64,000 nucleotides of DNA from NCBI RefSeq assembly GCF_000470315.2, contig NZ_CBRF02000005.1, forward strand, positions 62,001 to 126,000. The letters are read 5' to 3'. Source of the DNA: Psychromonas sp. SP041. GTDB taxonomy: Bacteria > Pseudomonadota > Gammaproteobacteria > Enterobacterales > Psychromonadaceae. Below the pieces are notes generated by a model. It was given only the letters and a program-made list of their open reading frames with translations, was not told the origin of the DNA and did no database searches. Each line of letters starts with the position of its first letter. The stretch's first letter is position 1. A program made the position numbers and the translations under genes. This document shows, one piece after another, positions 63,158-64,000 of this stretch.

Positions 63158-64000
63158 ATGACAAAAACACTTGATGCAATAAATACAACGGACGTTCTTC
63201 CAGAGTCCACAACGGTTGTCATTATTGGTGGAGGCATTATAGGCGTGACAGCCGCACTGACATTAGCTGAACGTAATATCAAAGTGGTGCTGCTAGAAAA
63301 AGGCCATATTGCTGGAGAGCAGTCTTCACGTAATTTAGGTTGGATCCGCAAAACAAGTCGACATGCTGAGGATGTTCCACTCGCAATGGCTGCAGATCGC
63401 TTATGGGCTGAAATGCCACAGCGCATTGGTCAAAGTGTTGGTTACAAACAGGCGGGCATTATCTTTTTAGCCAAAACAGAGCAGCAATTGGCAATGCATG
63501 AAGCATGGTTAAAGTCTGTTAGCGCATTGTCTTTAGATTCAAAAATGATGACGGCTCAAGAAATTGATCAAACGGCACCCGGCGGTAAAGGTGATTGGAA
63601 AGGCGGCATTTATACGCCTTCCGATGGTCGAGCTGAACCGGCTATCGCAGCAACGAATATTGCTAAAGCGGCGATAGAAAAAGGCGCCATCATGTTACAA
63701 AACTGCGCAGTACGTACGCTTTCAACATCAGGTGGAAAAGTATGTGGCGTGGTGACAGAACAAGGAGAGATACGTTGCGATCAAGTCTTACTGGCTGGTG
63801 GTGCTTGGTCGAGGCGCTTTTTAAGTAACGTAGGGGTTTCATTACCGACACTGCCACTTAAATGTTCTGTGCTTCGTACTAAACCGATGGAAGGACCAAC
63901 TGATATTGCAGTAGGTGGTCCTGACTTTTCTTTCAGAAAGCATCAAGATGGTGGTTTCATTATCACGCAGCGCTCAGCATTAGATGCGCCACTTACCTTG
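63158..64000 (+). CDS. FAD-dependent amine/amino acid oxidoreductase (DAO family; 3' end missing)
   Basis: The first 281 codons are present and the frame is open at the right edge. The ATG is at 63158. Residues 19-50 form a Rossmann FAD site (VVIIGGGIIGVTAALTLAER, then VVLLEKG). GEQSSRNLGWIRKTSRH is a DAO-family loop, and VLLAGGAWSRRFL supports glycine-oxidase/sarcosine-oxidase relatives. It probably oxidises an amine or D-amino acid to an imine with H2O2. It is the third gene in a row with the OCD-like and Rid genes. The substrate cannot be told from this fragment. Confidence 0.87.
   Translation, partial: MTKTLDAINTTDVLPESTTVVIIGGGIIGVTAALTLAERNIKVVLLEKGHIAGEQSSRNLGWIRKTSRHAEDVPLAMAADRLWAEMPQRIGQSVGYKQAGIIFLAKTEQQLAMHEAWLKSVSALSLDSKMMTAQEIDQTAPGGKGDWKGGIYTPSDGRAEPAIAATNIAKAAIEKGAIMLQNCAVRTLSTSGGKVCGVVTEQGEIRCDQVLLAGGAWSRRFLSNVGVSLPTLPLKCSVLRTKPMEGPTDIAVGGPDFSFRKHQDGGFIITQRSALDAPLTL

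Overview
The window is 64 kb of AT-rich chromosomal DNA from a gammaproteobacterium. The gene families, gene orders (eptA-regulator-kinase, cusCBA, rimK operon, TctCBA), the many c-di-GMP proteins and the short palindromic mobile repeats suggest a marine, possibly cold-adapted bacterium of the Psychromonas / Vibrio / Shewanella sphere. This placement is an inference from gene content; there is no rRNA marker and I saw no tRNA gene, phage or CRISPR array.

Layout. 1-5.3 kb (minus strand): a catabolic operon with a class V aminotransferase cut by the window edge, a gamma-glutamyltransferase-like enzyme, an amidase, a YfeH-like permease and an RpiR regulator. Together these resemble the late ureide steps ureidoglycine, oxalurate, oxamate. 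A divergent GNAT-nitrilase fusion gene follows. 8.5-9.5 kb: an OmpA-type porin with its terminator. 10-21.5 kb: a signalling island with a CHASE histidine kinase, an Rcp1-like response regulator, a GGDEF/EAL protein and a CheB-CheR-PAS-receiver fusion on the plus strand, then a FIST sensor with a GGDEF/EAL protein on the minus strand. 22-23.3 kb: a CPA1 antiporter. 23.5-26.5 kb: a tripartite tricarboxylate transporter with an intra-operon terminator. 27-30.8 kb: an eptA-response regulator-kinase operon (pmrCAB-like) for lipid A modification. 31.5-38.7 kb: a Cus-type copper/silver efflux operon behind a CueR-type promoter, with a triplicated metal-binding domain in CusB and a cytochrome b562-like periplasmic protein downstream. 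38.8-42.3 kb: a diguanylate cyclase and the rimK operon, then a divergent LysR regulator. 43.5-50.8 kb: a cluster for divalent cations and osmotic stress (MgtE, two MscS channels, a CNNM/DUF21 protein, CorA, a tandem Usp protein). 50.9-54 kb: a LysE exporter, a MITE-like element, kduD and a decayed ygjV-like gene. 54-58.8 kb: a ferric siderophore ABC importer with a FhuF-like reductase behind a Fur box. 59.2-64 kb: a DMT exporter, an AraC regulator, and an amine-oxidation set (ornithine cyclodeaminase-like, Rid family, FAD oxidoreductase cut by the window end).

The most unusual structure lies between genes. At least three kinds of short non-autonomous palindromic element occur: family A at 7354 and 46062, family B at 18343 and 53385, and a third with 25-bp inverted ends at 51863. 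One family B copy sits inside the ygjV-like gene, which is also interrupted by a 10-bp tandem expansion that creates a stop codon. Other points worth checking are the 19-bp-spaced CueR-type promoter, the 21-bp direct repeats upstream of eptA, and the three metal-binding repeats in CusB.
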